NCBI GenBank assembly: GCA_964466035.1
Contig: CAYXLR010000012.1
Location: 1 to 57,472 of the forward strand
DNA from: JANQEA01 sp964466035
GTDB lineage: Bacteria; Bipolaricaulota; Bipolaricaulia; UBA7950; UBA9294
Direction of reading: 5' to 3'
DNA: 57,472 nt
In this document: one piece after another, positions 1 to 7,732 of the stretch
Position numbering within the stretch: the first letter of the stretch is position 1
Layout of the letters: each line of letters starts with the position of its first letter
The notes under the pieces: model-generated
What the model was told of the DNA's origin: nothing
Database searches by the model: none
What the model saw: the letters and a program-made list of their open reading frames with translations, nothing else
Program-made: the position numbers and the translations under genes

Positions 1-1077
1 TCGTTTCACTTCTCCGATCCGGTCCGCGGGAAGGCGTTGGCCGACGCGATCGCCAAGCTCGCGCCGCCGGATCCGCTGAAGATCGTCCACGTCTGCGGGA
101 CCCACGAGATGGCGATCACGCGAAACGGCCTCCGCCGGTTCCTCCCAGAGACGGTCGATTTGCTCGAGGGGCCGGGCTGCCCGGTCTGCGTGACGCCGGC
201 GCGGGACATCGACACTGCGATCGCGATCGCGCGGTCCGGCGCGATCCTGTGCACGTTCGGCGACATGATCCGCGTTCCGGGAAGCGAGCGGTCGCTCGAC
301 GAGACCCGCTCCGAAGGATGCGACGTCCGGACGATCCTCTCCGCGGCCGACGCCGTCGCGATCGCGCGGGAGACCGATCGCGAAGTCGTCTTCTTCGCCG
401 TCGGGTTCGAGACGACCGCCCCGATGACCGCGGCGATCCTCCTCGACGGGCCGCCGTCGAACCTGTCGATCCTCGCCTCGCACAAGCGGATCCCGCCGGC
501 GCTCGTCGCACTCCTCGACCTCCCGGACAACCGGATCGGCGCGTACCTCGCACCGGGGCACGTCTCGACGATCATCGGGACCGGACCGTACGAGGAGTGG
601 CTGGCGGAGCGGAGGGTCCCGGTGGTGATCGGTGGGTTCGAGCCGCTCGACGTCCTCTACGCGGTCGCGCTGATCCTCCGGCAGATCCGAAACGGAACGC
701 CGAGGGTCGAGAATGGGTATCCGCGCGCCGTCGCGCCGGAAGGCAACCCGGCGGCGTTGAAGCTGATCGATCGGGTCTTCGAGACCGTTGAGGCGAACTG
801 GCGCGGGATCGGGGCGATCCCCTCGACCGGGCTGCGGCTCCGCGAGGCGTTCGCGGCGTTCGACGCGACGGACCGGTTCGAGGTCGAGCTGCCCGAGGGC
901 AAGGACACGATCCCCGGATGCCGGTGCCCGGACGTCCTGACTGCCCGGGCGGTCCCGAGCGACTGCCCGCTGTTCTCCGTCCGCTGCACCCCCACGTCGC
1001 CGGTCGGGCCGTGCATGGTCGGCTCGGAGGGCGCCTGCTCCATCTGGTTCCGCTACGGAGGCGAGCGTCCGCTGTGA
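1..1077 (+). CDS. hypD: Hydrogenase maturation factor HypD (5' truncated by window)
   Basis: HypD works with HypC and HypE to assemble the Fe(CN)2CO group of [NiFe] hydrogenases. The reading frame is open from base 1. Its first residues (FSDPVRGKALADAI) match the family N-terminus, so only a few codons are missing and the in-frame TTG at 37 is not the real start. Numbered from base 1, the signatures are CGTHE (32-36) and GPGCPVC (57-63). GFETTAP lies in the middle, and the cysteine-rich [4Fe-4S] C-terminus contains CRCPDVL and CTPTSPVGPCM. The stop overlaps the hypE start. Identification is firm; the true start lies outside the window. Confidence 0.96.
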   Translation, partial: SFHFSDPVRGKALADAIAKLAPPDPLKIVHVCGTHEMAITRNGLRRFLPETVDLLEGPGCPVCVTPARDIDTAIAIARSGAILCTFGDMIRVPGSERSLDETRSEGCDVRTILSAADAVAIARETDREVVFFAVGFETTAPMTAAILLDGPPSNLSILASHKRIPPALVALLDLPDNRIGAYLAPGHVSTIIGTGPYEEWLAERRVPVVIGGFEPLDVLYAVALILRQIRNGTPRVENGYPRAVAPEGNPAALKLIDRVFETVEANWRGIGAIPSTGLRLREAFAAFDATDRFEVELPEGKDTIPGCRCPDVLTARAVPSDCPLFSVRCTPTSPVGPCMVGSEGACSIWFRYGGERPL

Positions 1078-2114
1078 GCCCGGGCAAGAAGGAGACCCAC
1101 ATCACGCAACTACACGGGGCCGGCGGCGAGCTGATGGGCGAGCTGCTCGAACGGCTGATCCTGCCGCGGTTCGGCGAGGACACCGTCGGACGGATCGGTC
1201 TGAAGGCGCTCGACGACGGCGCCACGATCGCGCTTCCCGAGGGCGAGACGGGCGAGCTGGTCCTGACGACCGACAGCCACGTGGTCCAGCCGATCTTCTT
1301 TCCGGGCGGCGACATCGGCCGGCTCGCCGCCGCCGGGACGATCAACGACCTCGCGGTGATGGGGGCGCGGCCGATCGCGCTGACGCTCGCCGCGATCATC
1401 GAGGAGGGGTTCCCGATCGCGGATCTCGAGCGGATCCTCGAGTCGTTCGCCGTCACGCTCGATGAAGTCGGCGCGCCGGTCGCTTGCGGCGACACGAAGG
1501 TGATGCCGACCGGCGACGTCGACGGGATCGTCCTCAACACGACCGGCCTCGGGATCGCGGTGCGGGCGATCTCCGACGCGGACCTCCGGCCCGGGGACCG
1601 CGTCCTGCTCACCGGGACGATCGGCGATCACGGGATGGCGCTCTTGGCGGCGCGGGAGGAGTTCCAGCTGAAAACGCGGCTCGAGAGCGACGTCGCGCCG
1701 ATCTGGCCGCTGATCGCGCCGGTCGTCGAGCTTGGGGACGCGGTCCACGCGATGAAGGACCCGACGCGTGGCGGCCTGGCCGCGGCGCTGAACGAGATGG
1801 CCCGCAAGGCGGGGGCGTGCATCGAGATCGAGGAGCCGGCGATCCCGATGCGCGAGCCGACGCTCGGGCTGTCGGAGCTCCTCGGGATCTCGCCGCTCGA
1901 GGTGGCGAACGAGGGGAAAGCGATTATCGTCGTCGCGCCGGAGGCGGCGGACGAGGCGCTGAAGCGGCTGCGAGCGCACCCGCTCGGCGCGGAGGCAGCG
2001 ATCGTCGGGACGGTGACCGACGAGCACCCGAAGCGGGTCGTCCTCGACACCGAGGTCGGTGGGCGTCGGTTCCTCGACATGCCGCTCGGCGACCCGGTGC
2101 CGCGCATCTGCTGA
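1074..2114 (+). CDS. hypE: Hydrogenase maturation factor HypE
   Basis: HypE accepts a carbamoyl group from HypF on its C-terminal cysteine and dehydrates it to thiocyanate, the source of the hydrogenase cyanide ligands. The protein is 346 aa, of normal length, and begins with the family-like HITQLHGAGGELMGELL. It ends in the diagnostic PRIC tail carrying the acceptor cysteine. I chose GTG 1074 because GTGA overlaps the hypD stop, a typical coupling arrangement; the frame is open further upstream, but inside hypD. No other hyp or hydrogenase structural gene lies downstream. They would be expected upstream, outside the window. Confidence 0.96.
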   Translation: MSPGKKETHITQLHGAGGELMGELLERLILPRFGEDTVGRIGLKALDDGATIALPEGETGELVLTTDSHVVQPIFFPGGDIGRLAAAGTINDLAVMGARPIALTLAAIIEEGFPIADLERILESFAVTLDEVGAPVACGDTKVMPTGDVDGIVLNTTGLGIAVRAISDADLRPGDRVLLTGTIGDHGMALLAAREEFQLKTRLESDVAPIWPLIAPVVELGDAVHAMKDPTRGGLAAALNEMARKAGACIEIEEPAIPMREPTLGLSELLGISPLEVANEGKAIIVVAPEAADEALKRLRAHPLGAEAAIVGTVTDEHPKRVVLDTEVGGRRFLDMPLGDPVPRIC

Positions 2115-2126
2115 ACACCGAACACC

Positions 2127-2303
2127 TTTCAACGCAGAGAGCGCAGAGGATACATCCAGGGTTTCACGGCCCACAACCGCTACTTCTCTCCTCAACTCGG
2201 ATCCCTGTCTCATTCTTCAACGCAGAGCGCGCAGAGAATGCAAAGGCAGAATTCAGGGTTTCATAGACCACAATAGCTTTCTCTTCTCTGCGACCTCTGC
2301 GCT
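2127..2303. repeat. CGCAGAG-type intergenic repeats, three copies
   Basis: The gap between hypE and the amidohydrolase carries AACGCAGAGAGCGCAGAGG at about 2131, AACGCAGAGCGCGCAGAG at about 2219, and an inverted copy TCTCTGCGACCTCTGCG at about 2285-2301. The first two copies are each followed by a similar CAGGGTTTCA..CCACAA stretch (2157 and 2254), so a unit of roughly 90 bases has been duplicated with indels. No convincing gene is seen here. The same family recurs on the other side of the amidohydrolase gene. Confidence 0.8.
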
Positions 2304-2381
2304 TCAGCTTCTCGGCGGTTTCGCTGTTGCTCGATTCATCCAGACGGATGAGGTATCGTGGCACCGCTAGGAGGGATGGTC

Positions 2382-3644
2382 ATGACAGCCGAAAGCCGGC
2401 CCATCGGGATCGTCGGGGCGATGTTGATCGACGGGACCGGCGCGGAGCCGGTCCCCGACGCCGTCGTCCTCGTTGAAGGAGGCTCGATCGCGGCGGTCGG
2501 GGCGCGTTCGACGGTCGACCTCCCGGCCGAAGCGGAGGTCGTCGACGCCGAGGGCCGCTTCCTCCTCCCCGGTCTGATCGACGCCCACGTCCACGTCTCC
2601 GTCCCCGACCACGTTTCGACCGCGCCGAAGGGGGACCCGACCGCGTACGCGACGGTGATCGCGACCCGCAACCTGCGGTCCGCTCTGCAGGCCGGCGTCA
2701 CCACGGTGCGCGACGTCTGCGGTGACCGGATCAACCTCGCGCTCCGCTCGGCCCAGCAGCGCGGCCGGCTGATCGCTCCGCGCATCTACACCTCCGGGAA
2801 GGGGATCTGCATGACCGGCGGGCACGGCTCCGGCTTCGCCGGCTCCGTCCACGAGGTCGACGGGCCGGAGGCGGTCCGCCACGCCGTCCGGGTCGAGCAC
2901 AAGGCGGACGTCGATCTGATCAAGCTCCTCTCGTCCCACCGGACCGACCTGCCCGAGTTCTCGTACGAGGAGATCGAGGCCGGCGTCGACGAGGCGCATC
3001 GGCTCGGGCTGCGGGTCTCCATCCACGCCGCGAACGACGTCTCCACCGACATGGCGGCGCGCGCCGGCGTCGACGTGATCGAACACGGGAGCTTCCTGAG
3101 CGAGGAGACGGTCGATCGGATGGCGTCGAAGGGGATCGTCCTCGTCCCCACCCTCTGGGTGAAGCATGACCTGGCAGAGCGGCTGACGGAGTACAGGAAG
3201 ACGCCGGAGAAGTACCCGTGGGGCGACGCGATCGATCTCGAGGAGAGCGCTGTCTGGTTCCGCCGCTGCGCCGAGCAACTGCCGGAGACGATGCGGCTCG
3301 TTCGCGAGCGCGGCGTGACGGTCGCCGCGGGGACGGACTTCGTCCTCGCCGATCAGCCGTGGTGCCTCCTTCCCGAAGAGGTCGAGTGGCTCGTGCGACT
3401 CGGCCTTTCACCGATGGAGGCGATCGTCGCGGCGACGCGTGGCGGCGCCGAGGCGCTCGGGACGACCGATCGGCTTGGGACGATCGAGCCGGGCAAGTGG
3501 GCCGATCTGATCCTCGTCGATCGCGACCCGCTCGAGGACGTCGCGGCGCTGAAGTCGGTCTCCTGGGTGATGCAAGGCGGGAAGGTCGTCCCGCGAAGCC
3601 CGGAGTGGGACCGCCGCCCGATCCAGGACCCGATCGAGCTCTGA
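2382..3644 (+). CDS. Metal-dependent amidohydrolase (imidazolonepropionase-like, COG1228 type)
   Basis: A 420-aa amidohydrolase-superfamily enzyme, probably cytoplasmic. Visible metal-site motifs are PGLIDAHVHV (the HxH pair on strand 1), DLIKLL (candidate carboxylated lysine), SIHA, IEHG and AGTD. The C-terminus shows the usual LGTIEPGKWADLILVDRDPL strand that closes the small beta-sandwich domain. ATG 2382 is preferred over GTG 2358 and ATG 2376 because AGGAGG at 2369-2374 lies 7 bases upstream. The closest family is the prolidase/imidazolonepropionase-like group, but the substrate cannot be read from sequence. It stands alone between two repeat clusters. Confidence 0.88.
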   Translation: MTAESRPIGIVGAMLIDGTGAEPVPDAVVLVEGGSIAAVGARSTVDLPAEAEVVDAEGRFLLPGLIDAHVHVSVPDHVSTAPKGDPTAYATVIATRNLRSALQAGVTTVRDVCGDRINLALRSAQQRGRLIAPRIYTSGKGICMTGGHGSGFAGSVHEVDGPEAVRHAVRVEHKADVDLIKLLSSHRTDLPEFSYEEIEAGVDEAHRLGLRVSIHAANDVSTDMAARAGVDVIEHGSFLSEETVDRMASKGIVLVPTLWVKHDLAERLTEYRKTPEKYPWGDAIDLEESAVWFRRCAEQLPETMRLVRERGVTVAAGTDFVLADQPWCLLPEEVEWLVRLGLSPMEAIVAATRGGAEALGTTDRLGTIEPGKWADLILVDRDPLEDVAALKSVSWVMQGGKVVPRSPEWDRRPIQDPIEL

Positions 3645-4138
3645 ACAGCATTCACCGCAGAGGTCGCGGAGGAACGCAGAGATTTCCGAGCAACACATCC
3701 AAAGAGGCATGCATAGCGTTGGTGTGTGGAGAGTCTGGAACAAGCGAGGCACACGCGACCCTCGATCAGTCAAGTGGGACGACCAGAAACTGCAGACTCT
3801 TCTGCTCTCCGTGGGTTTCTGCAAGCCGAACACGGGATCGTGGCCTGAATGCCCACCGGTGACGACTTTCGGAGGAGTTTCCTCCGCGGCCCTCTGCGAC
3901 CTCTGCGGTGAAAGGCTTTGAGCCCAATCGCAGAGCGCGCGGAGGAACGCAGAGAGGTCTGTAACGGCCAGAGGGTCTTACGTGGCTCTGTAAGAGCGGC
4001 GGATCCTGCCAGTCTTGTTTGTCCCTGGACTTGACGAGCCAAACCAAACCGGGAACCGAAGGCGGTTGTCGAGGGCTGAAGCGACAGTAACGCGATCCTC
4101 TCTGCGACCTCTGCGGTGAGAGGTTTCGGCGTTTCGAA
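3645..4138. repeat. 494-base intergenic region with two inverted CGCAGAG repeat pairs
   Basis: No gene is supported here. The region holds forward copies at 3650-3684 (TTCACCGCAGAGGTCGCGGA) and 3927-3959, and inverted copies at 3880-3920 (core CTCTGCGACCTCTGCGGTGA) and 4094-4130. They form two successive forward/inverted pairs that enclose about 195 and 135 bases of lower-GC, non-repeated sequence. Short frames across the repeats are low-complexity shadows. Similar CGCAGAG intergenic repeats occur in many environmental bacterial genomes; their mobility is unknown. Confidence 0.8.
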
Positions 4139-4987
4139 CTATCGCGTCAGCCACGATCTTCGATCGGCGATCGTCTTGCCGCTCGATTGGCACGTGGGAC
4201 AATAGTACGTCTTCTTCTGCGCGTACCGTATTTCCGCGATGGGGGTTCCGCAGTCTGGGCACGGTTGACCGGTCCGCTTGTAGACGCGGAGGAAGTCCCG
4301 CGCGTGCCCCGCGACGAGGTTTCCCCCGGACCGCCGGCGGATCTCCTCGATGGCGTGGGCGAGCACGGCGCGCGTCTCCCGATGCAGCCGCTCGATCTCG
4401 TCGACCTTCAGCGTCGAAACGTACCGGATCGGAGAGAGCTTCGCGGCGTAGAGGACCTCGTCGGCGTACGCCGTCCCGATCCCAGCGATCGACGACTGGT
4501 CGGTCAACGCCTTCTTCAGCTGGCGGCGGAGCCCGGCGAACGCTGTCGTGAGGTACTCGACCGTGAACGCGTCGGAGAGCGGCTCGACGCCGAGCGACGC
4601 GATCGACGCGACGTCGTTCGGCGCGCGGACGACGTGGAGGCGGACCCGCCGCTTCGTCCCGTTCTCGATCACCCGCAGCTCCTCCCCGTCATCGAAGCCG
4701 AAGACGAACCCGGTCGCCTTGGTGATCTTCGTGTCACTGCGGCTTTCCACCAGACGGCCAGCGAGCATCAGGTGGAGGACGACGTGGAGATCCTCGCCGC
4801 AGGAGAGGATCAGGTGCTTCCCCCGCCGTTCGACAGCCGCGAACGAACGGCCGACGAGCTCTTCGACCGGCGGATCGACGGTCTTGAGGATCCCGGGGTG
4901 ATACGCCCGCGCCCGGGCGATCGGCCGCCCGAGAATCCGACCTTCGATCGCCTCGCGCATCACTTCGAGCTCGGGGAGTTCGGGCAT
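4139..4987 (-). CDS. mutM: Formamidopyrimidine-DNA glycosylase (Fpg/MutM)
   Basis: A base-excision repair glycosylase/AP lyase that removes 8-oxoguanine and ring-opened purines. The 282-aa protein starts MPELPELE, giving the catalytic Pro2 and Glu3 exposed after Met removal. RRGKHLIL carries the conserved lysine region. The C-terminus has the zinc finger CPDCGTPI...YYCPTC used for DNA binding. The start is fixed by the invariant N-terminus and by GGAGGT 5 bases upstream. It is divergent from the small lipoprotein and lies next to the repeat-filled gap. The Nei branch is less likely because of the MPELPE start and the helix-two-turn-helix/zinc-finger layout. Confidence 0.96.
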   Translation of the reverse strand: MPELPELEVMREAIEGRILGRPIARARAYHPGILKTVDPPVEELVGRSFAAVERRGKHLILSCGEDLHVVLHLMLAGRLVESRSDTKITKATGFVFGFDDGEELRVIENGTKRRVRLHVVRAPNDVASIASLGVEPLSDAFTVEYLTTAFAGLRRQLKKALTDQSSIAGIGTAYADEVLYAAKLSPIRYVSTLKVDEIERLHRETRAVLAHAIEEIRRRSGGNLVAGHARDFLRVYKRTGQPCPDCGTPIAEIRYAQKKTYYCPTCQSSGKTIADRRSWLTR

Positions 4988-5004
4988 CGCGGACCTCCGC
5001 GCCG

Positions 5005-5010
5005 ATTATA
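5005..5010 (-). promoter_or_regulatory. -10 box for mutM
   Basis: On the minus strand a perfect TATAAT lies 17 bases before the mutM ATG. Transcription would start about 10 bases upstream of the ATG, leaving a leader that holds little more than GGAGGT. No convincing -35 box is visible at 16-18 bp, so this is a partial promoter call. Confidence 0.45.
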
Positions 5011-5133
5011 GCCGCCGGACGGACGGCCGCGCGTCCCCCGATGGGTGCGCAACGTCCCATTCTCAGGCCCCTTCCATCCCCCCTTCGAGGCCTCCGGCAG
5101 CGCAGAATCAAGGGGAGCGAAGGAGAGTCGCCC

Positions 5134-5586
5134 TTGTCGAAGCTGCAGAAAGCGATCGTCGCGAGGCTGTTGCTGTTGGCCGCCTTCTGGCTGAGCGGCT
5201 GCTCGTTCCTCTCGTCGCCGATCGACATCTCCGGCGTGTGGGAGGGCCACATCGAATGGACCACCGGGCCCGCGGGGATCCAGAGCCCGATCGCGCTCGA
5301 CCTCGTGCACGACGGCCGGGAGCTTTCCGGGACGGTCACGCTGATGGGGCCGGGGTCCGCTCCGTTCGATCTCGACATTACCCAAGGGAACGCGAGGACG
5401 CACACGATGTCGCTCGAAGCCTCGGGCATGCTTCCGATCAATCCGCCGCAGAACGTGACGATCGAACTCGACGGCGACTTCCACAACGACCAGATGTCGG
5501 GGACCGGCACGCAGTCGATCAACGGAACGACGTACCAGCTGATCTGGGAGGCCGTCCTCATCGCGCCGGCGGCTCCCGAAGCGTGA
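5134..5586 (+). CDS. Small predicted lipoprotein of unknown function
   Basis: A 150-aa protein with a classical lipoprotein signal: a basic start, a hydrophobic stretch (about residues 7-20) and the lipobox LSGC with Cys23 as the lipidated residue. The mature part is beta-rich and low in motifs (ISGVWEGHIEW, ELSGTVTL, MSGTGTQ). This recalls small calycin-like or lipocalin-like lipoproteins, but I do not recognise a named family. TTG 5134 is chosen because AAGGAGA sits about 7 bases upstream and it places the signal peptide at the N-terminus; the frame stays open back to 5041. It is convergent with the KamA-family gene. Confidence 0.75.
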   Translation: MSKLQKAIVARLLLLAAFWLSGCSFLSSPIDISGVWEGHIEWTTGPAGIQSPIALDLVHDGRELSGTVTLMGPGSAPFDLDITQGNARTHTMSLEASGMLPINPPQNVTIELDGDFHNDQMSGTGTQSINGTTYQLIWEAVLIAPAAPEA

Positions 5587-5604
5587 TCTCTCGGGGCCGA
5601 CGCG

Positions 5605-7458
5605 CTAGGAATAGGTCCAGATGCTCTCGTAGTCCGCCGGATCCTCGCCGAGTTCTTCCAAGCGATCGAGATACTCCCGGATCGACACGTCGACGTACGG
5701 CCACGGGCCGACCGGCGCGATCCCCTTCTCCCACGGATGGAAGAGGTAGACGCGGCGTCCGTCGGGGCGGATGGCGATCAGCTCCCGGTCCTGCTTCGCG
5801 CGCAGGTGGCTCTTCCCCAGCCCTGGCACGTTGAAGACCGCCTCGTCGGTCCGGAAGATCCCGGGGAGCAGCCGCGCTTCCTCCTTGCGCTCCTGCAGGA
5901 GGCGGGCGATCGGGACGAGGTAGTCCCGGTGCTCTTCCTTCCCCTTCGTGTAGAACGTGTAGTACGGATCGATCCCGACCTGCCGGAGCGCGACGCGGGC
6001 GGCGACCGCCTGGAAGCGGCGGCTCGTCTCGAGCGTGAACACCTGCTGGTTGTAGACCTGAACCCCTCGCCGGCGAAGCCGATCGACCGCCGCGGCGAGC
6101 TCCGGCGTCACTTCGTGCGCGCTTTCGACGTGCGTGACGACCGCGAGGTTCCTCCGCCCGGGATCGACGTAGGCGCCGAGCCGCTCGGCCAGTCCGACGC
6201 CGATCCGCATCGGCATCGTCACCGGGATGCGCGTCCCGATCCGGATGTTGAGCACGTGCTCCATCCCCGCGAGCCGCCTGAGAAGATGCTCGAGGACCCG
6301 GTCGTCGAGGAGGAGCGGGTCACCCCCGGTCAGCAGGACGTCGGTGATTCCCGGATGCGCCTCGAACCACGCGAGCGCCGGTTCGAGATCCTCGGCCTTC
6401 GGGAGCCGCTCGAAGACCATCGCGTCCGAGATCTCCCAATTCCGTTGGCAGTAGGTGCAGATCTGCGGGCAGGTGTCGCAGACCTTGAAGATGGCGATCG
6501 TCGGGTAGCGGCGGGTGACCCGATCGATCGGCGACGTGTCGCGCTCGCGCATGAAGTCCATCGTCCGCGATCGATCCTGCCGGTGCTCGATCATCCTTCG
6601 AACCGTATGAAGCGGCGGGATGACCTGCGAACGGACCTGGCCGTCCTCGACCCGCTCGGCCGATTCGAAGTCGAAAAGCGACAGGTAGTACGGCGTGATT
6701 CCCCACGGGACGCCGTACCGGACCGCGAGCCGGACGGCCGCGATCTCCTCGGATCGCAGCGGAACGAGGCCCTGAAGCCGTTTCGCCCCGTCCTCGCCCT
6801 TCAGAACGTGCTTGGCCTGCCACGCCGGGTCGGCCCAGTCGTCCTCCGTGGCATCGAAGGAGGCGAGGATCCGCCGCCGGTTCTCGCCGCGCTTCCGGAC
6901 GATCTCTTCGTCGAGACCGCTCGGATGAACGGCCGCCCTTCGCCAGACCTCGTCGGCGAGCTCGTCCAGAAAGCGCGACCTCTCCATCGCCGCACGCCGG
7001 CCGGTTCTCGGGAAATCCTCCTCCGGCTCCTCCGATCGCTCGGACCTTCCGTGCTTCCGCCCGAACCAGCCGCGCCCGACGCCGGAGCGTCCGTTGATGG
7101 CGCGGAACAGGTGGAGGAACTCGTCGACGAATCCAACGTCGACTTCGTCGTCGTGGCCTCGCGCGAGCCGCCACAGGGCCTCCAGGGTGCTGAACCCGAC
7201 GATCGCCTCGTTCTCCGGCGACAGGAGGTTCTTGAACGTGAAGATCGCATCGAGGGCCGATGACCACTCCAGCCGGTCGAGATCGAACACGCCGGTTCGA
7301 ACCGCTTCCTCGAGCTCCGCCAGGTAGTCGAGCAGGCGGTGCCGCGCCTCGGGAAGGGTCTCGCTTCGAACGAGCGCTTCCTCGGCCATCGGGTCCTCTT
7401 GCCACAGTCGCTCGATCCGTGTCTCCGCTTCGATCCGTCGCCTTCGTGGCTCCGCCAT
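5605..7458 (-). CDS. kamA: KamA-family radical SAM protein (lysine 2,3-aminomutase-like), long form
   Basis: A 617-aa member of the lysine 2,3-aminomutase family, well above the ~400-470 aa of characterised enzymes. The radical SAM cluster motif is C330-PQI-C334-TY-C337, followed by LLTGGDPLLLDD and a C-terminal NVPGLGKSHL segment that probably holds the PLP lysine. The first ~320 residues form a charged, largely helical extension not found in classical KAM. It uses an ATG with GGAGGT 6 bases upstream. Substrate (lysine, glutamate or another amino acid) cannot be assigned from sequence. The gene stands alone with an unusual ~210-base leader. Confidence 0.85.
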   Translation of the reverse strand: MAEPRRRRIEAETRIERLWQEDPMAEEALVRSETLPEARHRLLDYLAELEEAVRTGVFDLDRLEWSSALDAIFTFKNLLSPENEAIVGFSTLEALWRLARGHDDEVDVGFVDEFLHLFRAINGRSGVGRGWFGRKHGRSERSEEPEEDFPRTGRRAAMERSRFLDELADEVWRRAAVHPSGLDEEIVRKRGENRRRILASFDATEDDWADPAWQAKHVLKGEDGAKRLQGLVPLRSEEIAAVRLAVRYGVPWGITPYYLSLFDFESAERVEDGQVRSQVIPPLHTVRRMIEHRQDRSRTMDFMRERDTSPIDRVTRRYPTIAIFKVCDTCPQICTYCQRNWEISDAMVFERLPKAEDLEPALAWFEAHPGITDVLLTGGDPLLLDDRVLEHLLRRLAGMEHVLNIRIGTRIPVTMPMRIGVGLAERLGAYVDPGRRNLAVVTHVESAHEVTPELAAAVDRLRRRGVQVYNQQVFTLETSRRFQAVAARVALRQVGIDPYYTFYTKGKEEHRDYLVPIARLLQERKEEARLLPGIFRTDEAVFNVPGLGKSHLRAKQDRELIAIRPDGRRVYLFHPWEKGIAPVGPWPYVDVSIREYLDRLEELGEDPADYESIWTYS

Positions 7459-7464
7459 GACTCA

Positions 7465-7660
7465 CCTCCTCAAGGCAATGGCTTCCCGCCCACAGCGGGT
7501 AGCTTGGAGCCGGACCGGCTGCCCGAGCTCCGCTTCTCGTTCTCTTTCAGGTCGGAGGCCGTTCCTACGCCCGTCGATTTCAGGGCCTCGCACGGCCGCG
7601 AATCACGCGTTACTGCGTACCGGAGTGGCTGTTGCCACCATCGAGTCAAATCGTTGCGCG
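7465..7660 (-). mobile_element. Candidate 3' remnant of an IS200/IS605 element in the kamA leader
   Basis: Read on the minus strand, this non-coding leader translates in one interrupted frame to VATATPVRSNA, a stop, then a basic stretch containing GPEIDGRRNGLRPERER. That resembles the degenerate C-terminal tail common in IS605-type TnpB genes. It ends in a CCCGC/GCGGG hairpin followed by GAAGCC and ATTGCC, as in the right ends of such elements, where the guide (omega) RNA is also encoded. The kamA ribosome site begins just after it. No transposase core is present. The resemblance is from memory of family tails, so it is tentative; a structured leader of another kind is the alternative. Confidence 0.35.
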
Positions 7661-7677
7661 ATCCAACAAGCGTACCC

Positions 7678-7686
7678 AGTATAGCA
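7678..7686 (-). promoter_or_regulatory. Extended -10 promoter upstream of kamA
   Basis: The minus strand reads TGC-TATACT, an extended -10 element, about 220 bases before the kamA start. No good -35 hexamer is seen, as is often true for extended -10 promoters. If active, it would transcribe the whole IS605-like leader together with kamA. Confidence 0.45.
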
Positions 7687-7732
7687 CAAGCGGAGTGAAG
7701 AACCGAAACCGGCTTCCGATGGGGCCTTCCGT

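Noticed and set aside
7465..7671. A cobalamin or lysine riboswitch, or 6S RNA, in the kamA leader
   Set aside because: I looked for the conserved cores of these classes and found only scattered short matches. The IS605-like reading explains more of the segment.
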